DNA of 64,000 nucleotides from Roseiarcus sp963726105 (GCA_963726105.1 CAVSBJ010000026.1:868001-932000), one strand, 5' to 3'; shown: positions 25,731 to 36,222, numbered from the stretch's first letter. Numbers and translations are program-made. Notes: generated from the letters alone by a model not told the origin.

Positions 25731-27480
25731 CCTCTTTTTGCAAAGAAGTCTTTTGCGCCGGAGCCTGGGTGGTTAGATCAGGAAGTCCTACCTCAATCTT
25801 TTTTAAAATCGCCGGCAGATCTTCAGAGTCCGCACCCATGTCACGGGCATGATTCCATTGAAAGTGGGCCTCAATCCGGCGGTTAACTCGCCAATAGGCG
25901 TCTCCCAAATGATCATTCAGAATCGGATCGGTAGGCTTCAAGTTAATCGCCTTTTCTAGGGTGTCGGCCGCTTCCCCATACTGGCCGAGCTTATAGTGGG
26001 CCCACCCAAGGCTATCGACGATATAACCATCACTTGGTCGGAGTTCCACGGCTTTGCGCAACATTTTGAAGGCCTCTTCCAAATTGAGACCTTGGTCTAC
26101 CCAAGAATACCCAAGATAATTAAGGACAAGCGGCTGATCAGGGTAGAGCTCCAAAGCTTTCTTGAAATCTGCTTCAGCCTTGGGCCATTGCTTCGAGCGC
26201 TCATAACAAATTCCTCTAAAATAAAACAACGTCCAATTATCTCGTTGTGGAATTCCAACGGCCGCAATCGCCCGGTCATAAGTCGCCGCTGCCTCCACGT
26301 ATTTTTTTGCTGATCGCTGCAACTCGGCCAATGCGCTCAAGCCTTCGACGTCATGCGGTCGCTCCGCCACGATGCCGGTGAGGCGGCGCATCGCCTCGTC
26401 AGTTTTTCCCATGGCGTCAAGTTCGAGAGCGATTTGAATATCGGCCCCCATCTTCAGCGGCGATGAGGATGGAACCAACCCGTAGGCTGCGATGGCCTGG
26501 TCACTTTGCTTCAGCTGCTCAAAGAGACTCGCTAAGGTTACCGCAGTCAAATCGCTTGAGGGGCGAAGATAGAGCGATAACCGGAGATAGACGAGCGCAG
26601 GCAGTTCGTCTCCTTGGCGGCTCCCCGCGCTTCCCAGGCCATAGAGCGCTTCCGCCGCCCCCTCCTTTGCGTTGTGCACGACCGGGTCGAGAGCTTGGTT
26701 TGTTTTGAGGTCTGCAAGCGCTCGCTGGATGAGCGGATGGTGAGGAATGATGGTGGAGAAATCCTCATAGACTTTTGTTGCTCCAGCCAAATCTCCCTGC
26801 TCTGACAGGAGTCGGGCGTAAGCGTCAGCGAACCGCAAGCTGTTTTTATCATCGGCATACGCGGACTTCAGGCGTCGCTGGGCCTCCGCAGCATTTCCCA
26901 GCAGACCAGCAATCAGGCCCGCATGATAATCGCGAAATGCGAACACCGATGGGTCCCGAATGCGGTCGAGCGTGTCGAGCGCGCGGCGGAGGTCAGACTG
27001 TCCCGCGTAACACCAGGCAGTAAGAAGCGCCGCCGTCACGTCACGCACGCGCATTGCGTCAGCGCCGGCCAAGTGGGCTCGCGCGGGCGCGAATTGTCCT
27101 TGCTCGATGTCACGAACTGCCATTGCGAGACGGGCAAGGTTGTTATTGGGGTCGCGCCCAAGGAGCCGTTCGCCAAGGGAGCTGGCGCTCACCTCATCCC
27201 CGTTGGAGAGAGCAGCGGCGAAGGCGCGCTCAAGGAGGTCGGGATTTCGAGGGTCTACTCGGAGAGCTTCCCGGTAGTAGACCTCTGCGGCAGGCGTGTC
27301 TCGGTCAGCGCTTGCGATAAGTGCCGAGAGATAATTTCCGGGTTGGCTCTCCCCAATTTCGAACTTTTCCGATCCAGGTTCGGTCTGGACAGCTGCGGCA
27401 ATAGCGCCGGTCGATAGTGACAAAGCGCCAGCGAAGAAAAAGGCGGTCCGCAGCTTCAGATATTGGTATCGGCTCTGCAT
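25720..27480 (-). CDS. Exported TPR-repeat protein
   Basis: 586 residues with an N-terminal signal or anchor (about residues 10-30) followed by about a dozen tetratricopeptide repeats; the clearest are AEADFKKALELYPDQPLVLN, AFKMLRKAVELRPSDGYIVD and AADTLEKAINLKPTDPILND between residues ~430 and 540. TPR proteins act as scaffolds; a periplasmic or outer-membrane assembly role is an inference. The gene sits just upstream of, and overlaps, ispE, an arrangement familiar in alphaproteobacteria. Codon use is slightly less GC-biased than in its neighbours. Confidence 0.8.
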   Translation of the reverse strand: MQSRYQYLKLRTAFFFAGALSLSTGAIAAAVQTEPGSEKFEIGESQPGNYLSALIASADRDTPAAEVYYREALRVDPRNPDLLERAFAAALSNGDEVSASSLGERLLGRDPNNNLARLAMAVRDIEQGQFAPARAHLAGADAMRVRDVTAALLTAWCYAGQSDLRRALDTLDRIRDPSVFAFRDYHAGLIAGLLGNAAEAQRRLKSAYADDKNSLRFADAYARLLSEQGDLAGATKVYEDFSTIIPHHPLIQRALADLKTNQALDPVVHNAKEGAAEALYGLGSAGSRQGDELPALVYLRLSLYLRPSSDLTAVTLASLFEQLKQSDQAIAAYGLVPSSSPLKMGADIQIALELDAMGKTDEAMRRLTGIVAERPHDVEGLSALAELQRSAKKYVEAAATYDRAIAAVGIPQRDNWTLFYFRGICYERSKQWPKAEADFKKALELYPDQPLVLNYLGYSWVDQGLNLEEAFKMLRKAVELRPSDGYIVDSLGWAHYKLGQYGEAADTLEKAINLKPTDPILNDHLGDAYWRVNRRIEAHFQWNHARDMGADSEDLPAILKKIEVGLPDLTTQAPAQKTSLQKEGGG

Positions 27481-27622
27481 GTCTTACGCTTTCCCGCAGT
27501 TGTCGGTTAGCAAACGACTGTGAACTCCAGCACGGAACCCACGCTGGTCTCTCCGACGAGCGCAATGAGGGTTTTTTTCCGAGCTTTCGCTGACAGTCGA
27601 AAACGGCAATTTTGCGCCGAAG

Positions 27623-29314
27623 CTACATATCCGGATAATTCGGCCCACCCCCGCCCTCGGGCGGGACCCACTCTATGTTTTTGGCCGGATCCTTGATATC
27701 GCAAGTTTTGCAGTGGACGCAGTTCTGCGCGTTGATGACAAAGCGCGGGTCTGCGTGGCCTGCCGCGTTCGCATAAACTACTTCGTAGACGCCAGCTGGG
27801 CAGTAGAGGCGCGATGGTTCCCCAAACCGGGGCAGATTGTCGCGGACGGGGGTGTCAGGATCATGCAGCCGAAGATGAATGGGCTGATCCTCTTCGTGGT
27901 TGGTATTGGAAAGATAGACGGAAGACGGTTTGTCAAACGTTAGTACGGAATCGGGCTTCGGGTATACGATGGGAGTTACTTCGGAGAGCGGTCTGAGTGT
28001 GTCGCTATCGGGCTTGCCGTGCTTGAGCGTGCCAAAAATTGAGGACTTAAACAATTCGTTCGTCCACATATCGAGTCCGCCAAGCCCGATGCCCGGGACC
28101 AGTCCGAATCGCGACCAAAGAGGTTTGACATTGCGAACGTTGTAAAGATCGCGGCCGATTACCGAATCTCGCCAAGAACTCTCGTACTCGTTCAACTCAT
28201 CGTTCGTCCGACCCTCCGCTAGGGCTTGGCACGCCTTCTCGGCGGCCAAGATTCCCGACAGGATCGCGTTATGGGAGCCCTTAATGCGGGCAAAGTTCAC
28301 AAAGCCTGCCGAGCAGCCGATGAGTGCCCCTCCGGGAAAGACCAATTTCGGCGCGGATTGCCAACCACCAGAGGTGATGACGCGCGCGCCGTAGGCGATC
28401 CGTTTGCCCCCGACAAAGGTATCCCGCACCATAGGATGGGTCTTGAAGCGCTGAAACTCGTCAAAGGGTGAGAGCGTCGGATTTTCGTAGTTGAGATGGA
28501 CCACAAACCCGACCGAAACCAGCCGGTCGCCGTAATGATACAGAAATGAGCCACCGCTCGCGCCTTTGGACAGCGGCCAGCCAAAAGTATGTTGAACGAG
28601 GCCGGGCGAAAACACATTGTCGGAGACTTGCCACAACTCTTTGAGACCGATTCCGTATTTCTGCTGCCCGCTTACGGAATCGAGACCGTAACGAGCGATC
28701 GCCCGCTTCGACAGCGATCCTCGCGCGCCCTCCGCGAGGAGGGTATATTTGCCGAAAAGGTCCATCCCCCGTGTGAATCCTGTCTTCAGATGACCGTCGC
28801 GGCCAACGCCCATATCGCCCGTCGCGATGCCGAGCACCTCCCGTTTGTCGCCGTACAAGAGCTCGGTCGCCGCAAATCCCGGATAGATCTCAACTCCAAG
28901 CGCCTCGGCGCGTGTACCGAGCCAGCGCACGATTCCGCCCAATGAGCCGATGAAATTGCCGTGATTGCTCATCAGTCTGGGCATTGCCCAATTGGGCAAT
29001 CGCAGCCCTCTCGTCTTGGTCAGATAATAGAATTGATCCGTCGCCACCCGAGTTTTGAGCGGGCACTCTGGATCCGACCGCCAGTCGGGCGTGAGCTGAT
29101 CAAGTCCAATCGGATCGATTACAGCTCCTGAGAGAATATGCGCCCCGATCGTCGAGCCCTTTTCCACGACGACAACGGAGATGTCAGAGTTCAGCGATTT
29201 GAGGCGAATGGCCGCGGCCAAACCAGCGGGGCCCGCACCGACGATCACGACGTCGTAATGCATCGATTCTCGCGCGGGTAATATCAACTCTTGGCTCATG
29301 ATACCGCTCGCCAT
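27623..29314 (-). CDS. Electron-transfer flavoprotein-ubiquinone oxidoreductase
   Basis: 563-residue membrane-associated flavoprotein that passes electrons from reduced ETF (from fatty and amino acid dehydrogenases) to ubiquinone. The FAD-binding YDVVIVGAGPAGLAAAIRL is near residue 20, and the C-terminal [4Fe-4S] cluster cysteines are in CPAGVYEV (~505) and NCVHCKTCD (~531). Length is standard. Starts at 29314 and 29299 (MSQELILPA) are both possible, with no strong ribosome site at either. Divergent from the uracil-DNA glycosylase gene; the 133-base gap should hold both promoters. Confidence 0.95.
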   Translation of the reverse strand: MASGIMSQELILPARESMHYDVVIVGAGPAGLAAAIRLKSLNSDISVVVVEKGSTIGAHILSGAVIDPIGLDQLTPDWRSDPECPLKTRVATDQFYYLTKTRGLRLPNWAMPRLMSNHGNFIGSLGGIVRWLGTRAEALGVEIYPGFAATELLYGDKREVLGIATGDMGVGRDGHLKTGFTRGMDLFGKYTLLAEGARGSLSKRAIARYGLDSVSGQQKYGIGLKELWQVSDNVFSPGLVQHTFGWPLSKGASGGSFLYHYGDRLVSVGFVVHLNYENPTLSPFDEFQRFKTHPMVRDTFVGGKRIAYGARVITSGGWQSAPKLVFPGGALIGCSAGFVNFARIKGSHNAILSGILAAEKACQALAEGRTNDELNEYESSWRDSVIGRDLYNVRNVKPLWSRFGLVPGIGLGGLDMWTNELFKSSIFGTLKHGKPDSDTLRPLSEVTPIVYPKPDSVLTFDKPSSVYLSNTNHEEDQPIHLRLHDPDTPVRDNLPRFGEPSRLYCPAGVYEVVYANAAGHADPRFVINAQNCVHCKTCDIKDPAKNIEWVPPEGGGGPNYPDM

Positions 29315-29447
29315 CAGGTCTCGGTCCGCTGGATACCGTGCGCAGGAGGTTGCCGCGCCCGTTCACAACTCGCGGCACGGTGCCGCTTAAGGCCCACTAT
29401 GATAGCTTGTCTCCGCGCCGCGCAAGCGTTGGACTGGGTCAAACCAA

Positions 29448-30305
29448 ATGGCTTCGAAAATCGAGCTTCAGCTGGGCCAACTCCAGGCGATCAACTCGCT
29501 CCGTTGGTGGATTCGGGTCGGCGTCACCAATGCGCTTGACGAAATGCCGCATGATCGTTTCGCAGACCTTCTCACCGGAGATGGAAGTGAGCGCGGCGCG
29601 CCAAACGCCTCAGAGTCGACACACCGATCTCCGCGCTCTTTGTCGGAGACCGCATCGCGCGCGGTTCACGACGCGCATTCGAAAAAAAAGCCCGAGACCG
29701 CTGAAATTTCTGCGCGAGCGCTTGCGCAAGCAGCAAGTGATTTGGAGACACTACGGTCCGTAATGGCTGAATTCGACGGTTGCACTCTCAAGCGCACCGC
29801 CACCCAACTTGTGTTCGCGGATGGTCGCCCTGGCTCACGGATCATGCTAATCGGCGAGGCCCCAGGGGAAGGTGAAGATCAAATCGGGCGCCCATTCGTT
29901 GGAAGAGCGGGGCAATTGTTGGATCGCATGCTGCGCGCGATTGGACTGGATCGACAGAACGTCTACATCGCAAATGTCGTACCATGGCGGCCGCCGGGCA
30001 ACCGAACCCCGACCCTTCAGGAGACGCAGATCTGTCTGCCGTTCATTGAGCGGCAGATTGAGCTCGCCGATCCTGAATACCTGGTTTGTCTGGGTGGATC
30101 CGCAGCTCGCGCAATCTTAGGCGTCCGGAGAGGGATTATGCGTGCGAGGGGCTCGTGGCTCCCCTACCCAGGTCAAACCGGCCGAGATATCCAGGCGCTC
30201 GCCATGCTCCACCCGGCTTTCTTGCTACGGCAGCCAGCACATAAGAGAGTTGCCTGGGCGGATATGCGAACCCTTGCGCGCACACTGGAAAGTCCGTCTC
30301 GCTGA
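29448..30305 (+). CDS. Uracil-DNA glycosylase, family 4
   Basis: 285 residues. After a variable ~110-residue N-terminus, the family 4 (iron-sulfur) UDG core starts at DGCTLKRTATQLVFADG and includes GEAPGEGEDQIGRPFVG near residue 136, PWRPPGNRTP, and the C-terminal MLHPAFLLR. It removes uracil from DNA to start base excision repair. Cysteines that would bind the cluster are seen in DGC, QICLPF and YLVCLGG; one expected early CxxC partner is not obvious. Convergent with lysK, 35 bases apart. Confidence 0.92.
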   Translation: MASKIELQLGQLQAINSLRWWIRVGVTNALDEMPHDRFADLLTGDGSERGAPNASESTHRSPRSLSETASRAVHDAHSKKKPETAEISARALAQAASDLETLRSVMAEFDGCTLKRTATQLVFADGRPGSRIMLIGEAPGEGEDQIGRPFVGRAGQLLDRMLRAIGLDRQNVYIANVVPWRPPGNRTPTLQETQICLPFIERQIELADPEYLVCLGGSAARAILGVRRGIMRARGSWLPYPGQTGRDIQALAMLHPAFLLRQPAHKRVAWADMRTLARTLESPSR

Positions 30306-30340
30306 AAACGCTAAACGCCAGCAGCGATCCTACACAAGGG

Positions 30341-32020
30341 TCATGCTCGATTTTCGCTGACAAGTTCTTCTGCCAGCGCTTTGTCGATTAGCTTTCGCGT
30401 CTCATCTAATCCATAGATCGCAATAAATGATCCTAAGCGCGGGCCTCGATTCTCGCCGAGCAGTACGGCATAGATCATATTGAAAAATTCGTTTGAGACC
30501 CCGGGCCGCGCCACCGTCGCCCCCTTTGCCGAGTGGTCCTGATATCGGGGAATTGGCCGGGCGATATCGTAGAGCGCATGTTGGATCTCGTCCGCAGTGA
30601 CGTCCGCGGCTAACTGTGCCAGTTTCGATGAAAGTTGCTTAAGCACGCCACGTTCAACCTCGTCGGCCTCGCGATACCGCTTCTTCGGAGCCACAAAATC
30701 GCGAAAATAGATGACCGCATAGCGAACCAAGCTATCGACACCGGGATGGGTCTGAGGCGAGGCCGAGGGACAGTACCGGCGAAGGAACCCCCAAAGAACT
30801 GACGGATTTTCGTCGTTGGAAACCGCGGCGAGATTAAGCAGCATAGCAAAGGAAATTGTGGCACGACCGGATCCGTCGCGGGCCAGAACTTCGGGCTCCG
30901 GGGGTGCTCCGCCGTGAATATGCCACACCGGATTGCCCAACCGCTCCTTCCATGTCTGACGCGGATAGGCCTCGAGAAATCCGAGATACTCGTCAACCGC
31001 GCGAGGGATCACGTCGAAGTAGAGTCGCTTCGCCGCCGTCGGCTTCTGGAACATGAACGACGCGAGGCTCTCCGGACTGGCGTAAGCCAGCCATTGTTCA
31101 ATCGTTAGGCCGTTGCCCTTCGTTTTCGAAATCTTTTGTCCATCCTCGTCGAGGAAAAGCTCGTAGTTAAATCCCGCCGGCGGGTCGGACCCAAGAACTC
31201 GCGTGACACGAGACGACAGCTTAACGGAATCGATCAGATCTTTTCCCGCCATTTCGTAATCTACGCCCAGCGCATACCAGCGCATCGCCCAATCCGGCTT
31301 CCATTGCAGTTTGCAATGTCCGCGGGTCACGGGGGTTTCGAACTCCTCCCCAGTAGAGGGATCGCGCCATCGGATGGCGCCGCGGTCCCGGCGGCGCTCT
31401 AGCACTGGGACCTGCATGACGACCCCCGTTCGAGGATGAATCGGAAGAAAGGGCGAGTAGGTTGCGGCTCGCTCCTTACGTAGTGAGGGCAGCATGATGG
31501 CCTGTACCTCGTCAAAGCAATCGAGCATCCGCAACAACGCCCTATCGAAGCGGCCAGATTTGTAGCATTCAGTCGACGACATGAATTCGTACTCGAATCC
31601 GAACTGATCAAGAAAAGCGCGCAGCCGCGCGTTATTGTGTTCGGCGAAACTGGCATATTGGCCAAACGGATCAGGGACTTGCGACAGCGGCTTGCCGAGG
31701 TGAGGCAGTATTATGTCGCGGTTGGGAACGTTGTCCGGAATTTTGCGTAGACCGTCCATGTCGTCCGAAAAGGCGATCAGCCTTGTCTTGACGCTGTCTC
31801 CAACCAGCACGCGAAAGGCGTGCCTAACCATGTTAGTGCGCGCCACTTCGCCGAACGTTCCGAGATGCGGTAGACCCGACGGGCCATACCCGGTCTCGAA
31901 AATCACCTCTTTGCGTTCTGAGCGTTCAAGCCGCGCGACTAACTTTCGCGCTTCTTCGAAAGGCCACGCTTTTGACGTTTGTGCGGCCTCAGCCAAAGCT
32001 TGCAGAGACATTTTGTCCAT
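30341..32020 (-). CDS. lysK: Lysyl-tRNA synthetase, class I
   Basis: 559-residue enzyme charging tRNA-Lys. It is the archaeal/alphaproteobacterial class I form, shown by the HIGH-equivalent PSGLPHLGTF near residue 51 and the KMSKS-equivalent KISKTKGN near residue 297. The rest of the chain (FSDDMDGLRKIP, YALGVDYEMAGKDL) also fits. Length is usual. It is convergent with the UDG gene and lies 60 bases downstream of the glycosyltransferase on the same strand. Confidence 0.96.
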   Translation of the reverse strand: MDKMSLQALAEAAQTSKAWPFEEARKLVARLERSERKEVIFETGYGPSGLPHLGTFGEVARTNMVRHAFRVLVGDSVKTRLIAFSDDMDGLRKIPDNVPNRDIILPHLGKPLSQVPDPFGQYASFAEHNNARLRAFLDQFGFEYEFMSSTECYKSGRFDRALLRMLDCFDEVQAIMLPSLRKERAATYSPFLPIHPRTGVVMQVPVLERRRDRGAIRWRDPSTGEEFETPVTRGHCKLQWKPDWAMRWYALGVDYEMAGKDLIDSVKLSSRVTRVLGSDPPAGFNYELFLDEDGQKISKTKGNGLTIEQWLAYASPESLASFMFQKPTAAKRLYFDVIPRAVDEYLGFLEAYPRQTWKERLGNPVWHIHGGAPPEPEVLARDGSGRATISFAMLLNLAAVSNDENPSVLWGFLRRYCPSASPQTHPGVDSLVRYAVIYFRDFVAPKKRYREADEVERGVLKQLSSKLAQLAADVTADEIQHALYDIARPIPRYQDHSAKGATVARPGVSNEFFNMIYAVLLGENRGPRLGSFIAIYGLDETRKLIDKALAEELVSENRA

Positions 32021-32080
32021 TCGTGCTCTCGCCGGGCGGAAGGGAGGGGCGGTATAGGCCGCCCAGGAGACCCGAGCGAG

Positions 32081-34012
32081 CTAACTTGATAGCTGCGTTC
32101 GGCGGCTTACCGGGGCTTGCCGCTGTCGACTTCTACCATGAGCAGTCTTCGCCCAGTAATGCGGCCGTAACACCAAGTCAAGCATCGCCACCCAAGTCGC
32201 CACACTCACCAGAAGATAGTAGATGGGGAGCAGCAGAAGCACGCTTGCGGTTACATTTAAGCGGCGGAACTTGGCGGCGATTACCGCGGGCAAGAGAATT
32301 GTCCAAACGCCGGATAGCGCAAGGATGTAGGCAAAGACGTCGCTCATTTCCCTCCACGGGGACATTGCGCCCTGCCCGGCGGTAACTGCACGCCAAATCG
32401 TCCCGACTGCGAAAGCCGGCCAGAATAAACATCCAAGAATCGCCCCTACGATCAAGGTCATCGCGGCGACCCCTCGTCGAGGCCCGAGGTCGCGCCAAAA
32501 AAAAATCGGTCGCCTCGTGTGTACAATCAACGTCTGCATCCAACCCTTTTGCCATCGGACGCGTTGCCGGAACCAATTTCCGACCTCGAAGGGAGCTTCC
32601 TCCCAAGTGTCCGAATCAAGCGCCTTCACCCGGTAGCCAAAGCGCGCGAGACGAACTCCCAGGTCCGCATCTTCGGTGACGTTCCACTCGTCCCAGGCTC
32701 CCACCCCGACCAGGGACCGAACACGAAAGTGGTTCGAGCTGCCGCCGAGGGGAATCGGCAAATCAAGAGCACATAAGCCCGGATTAATAACATCAAACAA
32801 TATTGCGTACTCAATCGCAAAAAGCTTTGACAGCCACGATTCGCCGTGATTCCGGATGGCGAGACGAGCCTGGAGACAATCCAGATCTTTATCGGCGGCG
32901 AAACGTGATGCGGCCAAGCGCAGTTGATTCGAGGCTGGGATATCTTCAGCGTCGTAAACGACGATCAGGTCTCCTCGCGCGCTAGACAAGGCGATGTTCA
33001 GAGCTCGCGGCTTTGTCTGGGGTTTCCCCAACGGAGCCACGATGACCTCGTAGCGGCCAGGCAAGCGCAGCTCAACGAGCCGGCTGAACGTTTCGACATC
33101 GCGCTGCTCGACCACCAATTTAATATCAAGTTTTCCCCTAGGATAATCTAACGTGTCGATCGCCTTCACCAAGTCTTCGACGACACTCGCCTCGCGGTGA
33201 AGCGCAACCACGATGGTATAGCTAGGGAGCTCGTCATCAGTAATTCTCGAGGGAAAAACTTCTGGTCCGTTTGCGATCGCGGCCATCGATCGAAGCATGA
33301 CCGAGGCCGAAAAGACGAGCCAGAGTGCCGCTGATAAAAGGGCGCACAAAGCCTCGAAGTCTACGACGCCAAGGAACAACGCCAGTATCACAGCGATGCT
33401 AACCGCCGCGGTCTGAAAACCAGTCATCCCTTTCCTTGCGGTTAGGCTAGCGGGCAGACGATCGAGAGCGACATCGAGAAGATCTGGACCGCGATACGCA
33501 CGAACTAAACTCGCAAACCGCTGTGGCGAAGCCAGTGCAAACGAGCCCGAACGAATTGAACCCGAACGTGTCGCTTCAATGAGCCGCGGAACGAACTGTG
33601 CAGAAGGTGCGACAACTATCCGAGGCCCTGCAGCCCGCGCTTCAAGCGGTCCCACGCCACAGCGTAGCCCTTTTACAGCGTCGAAAGAACTTGCAAGTGG
33701 AGGATCACCACTATAATATTCACATCCTAAATAAATTGCCAACGCACGATAATACGCTTCTTCAATTATTTTACCTTCACTCAAAAGCCAATCAAGTGAC
33801 CAAATCGCTCTGGGCGTCGCGCCTACATCTTCCACCATCAATTCCGACGAGAGCTCCCCACCGGCAAGAAAAGCCAATTCCAGCGGGAGTTCGCGTGCAA
33901 CAAGGTCGGCCTGGGCCTTGTCGGGCAAAAAAGCGCGATCGTGCGGCCAACGCGATTTCGCATTTTGCGACAAACCTTGCGTATCACTTAATTTAGATGT
34001 GCTTCTTGTCAT
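32081..34012 (-). CDS. Membrane family 2 glycosyltransferase (BcsA-like architecture)
   Basis: 643 residues. The first ~190 residues resemble the GspE N-terminal-like domain attached to some of these enzymes (LDWLLSEGKIIEEAYYRALA, LGCEYY); this part is a tentative call. Two membrane helices (~197-240) precede the catalytic domain with DAEDIP, EDADLGVRL and the processive-type RQRVRWQKG near residue 485. Three or four C-terminal membrane helices follow. It probably polymerises or transfers sugars at the inner membrane for an exopolysaccharide. It is the last intact core gene before the IS island. Confidence 0.85.
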   Translation of the reverse strand: MTRSTSKLSDTQGLSQNAKSRWPHDRAFLPDKAQADLVARELPLELAFLAGGELSSELMVEDVGATPRAIWSLDWLLSEGKIIEEAYYRALAIYLGCEYYSGDPPLASSFDAVKGLRCGVGPLEARAAGPRIVVAPSAQFVPRLIEATRSGSIRSGSFALASPQRFASLVRAYRGPDLLDVALDRLPASLTARKGMTGFQTAAVSIAVILALFLGVVDFEALCALLSAALWLVFSASVMLRSMAAIANGPEVFPSRITDDELPSYTIVVALHREASVVEDLVKAIDTLDYPRGKLDIKLVVEQRDVETFSRLVELRLPGRYEVIVAPLGKPQTKPRALNIALSSARGDLIVVYDAEDIPASNQLRLAASRFAADKDLDCLQARLAIRNHGESWLSKLFAIEYAILFDVINPGLCALDLPIPLGGSSNHFRVRSLVGVGAWDEWNVTEDADLGVRLARFGYRVKALDSDTWEEAPFEVGNWFRQRVRWQKGWMQTLIVHTRRPIFFWRDLGPRRGVAAMTLIVGAILGCLFWPAFAVGTIWRAVTAGQGAMSPWREMSDVFAYILALSGVWTILLPAVIAAKFRRLNVTASVLLLLPIYYLLVSVATWVAMLDLVLRPHYWAKTAHGRSRQRQAPVSRRTQLSS

Positions 34013-34109
34013 ACTTAATGTCTCGAAAGACGGTCGCTGGTTGAGAACCCGGCGGCCGAGCTACGCGTGAAAACTCGTAGGATTAAATACCAATTTTTTA
34101 CAGGCGTCT

Positions 34110-34540
34110 CGAAAAAATCTGCTGAGTAAAATATGCCGGCGGCGAAGCTGACGATTGATCTGAAGTTTCGTTCGGTCGTTTCGCATCGGAGCGCGACCCG
34201 CTTGAAGCGCTTGAGCCGTCCGACGCCCTGCTCGATGCGGGCGCGAGCCTTGTAGAGGGTGCGGGCGAAGAAGGCTGGCTTGTTGTTTTCGTTCGTCTTG
34301 TGCGGGATGACCGGAGCGATGCCGCGCGCTCTCGCGGCTTCGCGATTGGCCTTGCTGGCGTAGCCTTTGTCGAGAGATGACGGCGCGGGGCTGAATGTCG
34401 GGCCCGATATCGAGCAGGGTTTCGAAGTGACGCCCGTCGAAGGCTTCGCCGCCGGTCAGGTCGAAGGCGATGATGTCGCCTGAGGCGTCCGATTTTGCGT
34501 GAATTTTCGTGCTGAAGCCGCCACGCGAGCGCCCCAGCGC
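34110..34540 (-). pseudogene. C-terminal fragment of an IS5-family transposase
   Basis: Minus-strand blocks GGFSTKIHAKSDASGDIIAF and DLTGGEAFDGRHFETLLDIG are followed, after a one-base shift near 34375, by DKGYASKANREAARARGI and LYKARARIEQGVGRLKRFKR. This is the DDE transposase C-terminus of the IS5 family. The N-terminal half is absent. It abuts the 5' side of IS256 copy 2. Confidence 0.75.
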
Positions 34541-34660
34541 TTGGCCTTCTTGGGTGAAGGCTTAGGATTGCTGGAAAATTGGTTGGGATGGACCCTGCCT
34601 GAAATCGCAACAGGGGGGCGGGCTTTCGGTTGGCGCCGTTGGCCCGCAGGGAGCATCCCG

Positions 34661-35892
34661 ATGGAGAGGTTATCCGCCCCGGAGCGTAGGCGCGAGGAGC
34701 TTCGCGGCTTGATGAACGGAGAACTGGGGACGGCGGCCGGGCGAGGCGATCTTGTGCGCCTGGTGCTTCGCCTGATCGTCGAGGAGGCGCTCGAGGGAGA
34801 AGTCAGCGACGCGCTTGGACGGGAACGTTACGAGCGCGGCGAGGACGGCAAAGCCGGCTATCGCAACGGCTATCGGCCAGGAAAAGTGAAGACGGCGGAG
34901 GGCGCCGTGGATTATTCGGCTCCGCAAGTCCGGGACACGCCCGAGCCCTTTGTGTCGGCGCTTTCGGGACGCACGGGGGAACTCGAGCGACTGGCGGTCG
35001 AACTCTACGCGAGGGGCCTGTCGACGCGCGACATCAAGGACACGTTCACCGACGAGACGGGCAGACGGCTTCTGTCGCGGGCGGCGGTGAGCGAGATCAC
35101 CGAGAAGCTGTGGGCCGAGTACGAAGACTTCTGCAAGCGCGATCTCTCCGAACACGCGGTGGCCTACCTGTTTATCGACGGCATCGCCAAGCGGCTGCGT
35201 CCGGGCCAGCGGCGAGAAGCGGTTCTGGCCGCCTGGGGGATCGGCGAGGACGGGCGCAAATCGCTTTTGGGGTTGATGGCCGGATCGAAGGAGGATGTCG
35301 AAACGGTGCGGGCGTTCTTCCAGGACCTGCGCGCCAGAGGGCCTGGGCGATCCGCTGCTTACGCCAATTCTATTTGAGCGCGACGCATCGCGCTCAAACC
35401 CGCGCAACGGCGCGGGCGCGCATTCGCGCTTCGGCCATAAGGCGATGATCGGTTCCGATCATCGAGTCTTGGTATTACGCCAACGTCCTGCCCAGTGCGC
35501 TCGCCTGTTTCGAGGACGATTTCGAGGCCTGCATCGCCCACCTGCGCCTGCCGGTCACGCATCGTCGTTTCGCAAGGACGACGAACCTCCTCGAACGGCT
35601 GTTCGTCGAGGAGCGGCGGCGGCTGAAAATCGTTCCCAATGGCTTCGGCGAGAAGCCGGTGCTCAAGCTCATGTTCGGCGCGCTCATCCGAGCCGCCGAA
35701 CGATGGCGCGGCCTGCGCTTCACCGAGTTCGAACTCCGACAGATCGCCGCTGTCAAAAAAAGAACTCGACGACGAATATCACGCTTCAATCACGCCGCCG
35801 GCCCGGTCAGCCCAGCCCCGCGTTTCCAGCAAATCCAAGCCTTGACCCGGCACTACTTCGAGATGAGCGAGGCAAGGCAGGGGACTGTCTGA
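34661..35892 (+). pseudogene. IS256-family transposase, copy 2, with internal deletion and MITE
   Basis: Has the complete N-terminus (MERLSAPERRREELRGLMNG, ribosome site GGGAG 7 bases upstream) and is near-identical to copy 1 through FFQDLRARG. At about 35341-35363 it departs: ~265 bp that copy 1 holds at about 21463-21724 are missing and replaced by the palindromic repeat at 35364-35475. It resumes at NVLPSALACFEDD and runs to SEARQGTV with the natural stop at 35892. Two of the three catalytic acidic positions should lie in or near the lost part, so it is inactive. Confidence 0.88.
35364..35475 (+). repeat. MITE-like palindromic element, copy A
   Basis: About 112 bp. TTTGAGCGC/GCGCTCAAA form a 9-bp hairpin at the left, GATGATCGG/CCGATCATC a 9-bp hairpin at the right, with two GC-rich palindromes between. 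Outer ends are CCAATTCTATTTG and GAGTCTTGGTA. Flanked on both sides by TTACGCCAA. Related copies are at 36572 and 50190. No coding capacity. Confidence 0.75.
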
Positions 35893-35942
35893 CGGAGTTC
35901 GACCCACATGAGCTGGTCGATGTGACGTCACGCTGAGGATGC

Positions 35943-36190
35943 CTAAAACGGAATATCATCATCAATGGCTTGGAGCGCCGGCGGGTTGGACGGAAGTGCG
36001 TCTGCTGGCAAAGCCACTCCCGTGACCGCGAACAAATTCAAGATGTCATCACGGTGCACAAAGATAATGCAACTTTTCGCGCTTGCGGCTCGGCCCAAAT
36101 TTGACGGCCACCCTCCGAACCGGAGGTTTTCGACATTATCGATTTTCCTGTCGAGCGGGGTGCCGTCGCGCTCTGTGTTGAAATTGGCTT
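35943..36190 (-). pseudogene. Fragment of an unknown gene ending in DDDIPF
   Basis: A minus-strand frame of ~80 codons (FNTERDGTPLDRKIDNVENL to LQAIDDDIPF) sits between the end of IS256 copy 2 and the end of the second IS256 type. Its last six residues equal the acidic tip of single-stranded DNA-binding protein, but the rest does not look like an OB fold. The 5' end is cut off by the IS at about 36190. It is probably a severed 3' end of a host or phage gene. Confidence 0.35.
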
Positions 36191-36222
36191 GAGGCGTTCT
36201 CCGGCGGTTTGAGATTATCGGG

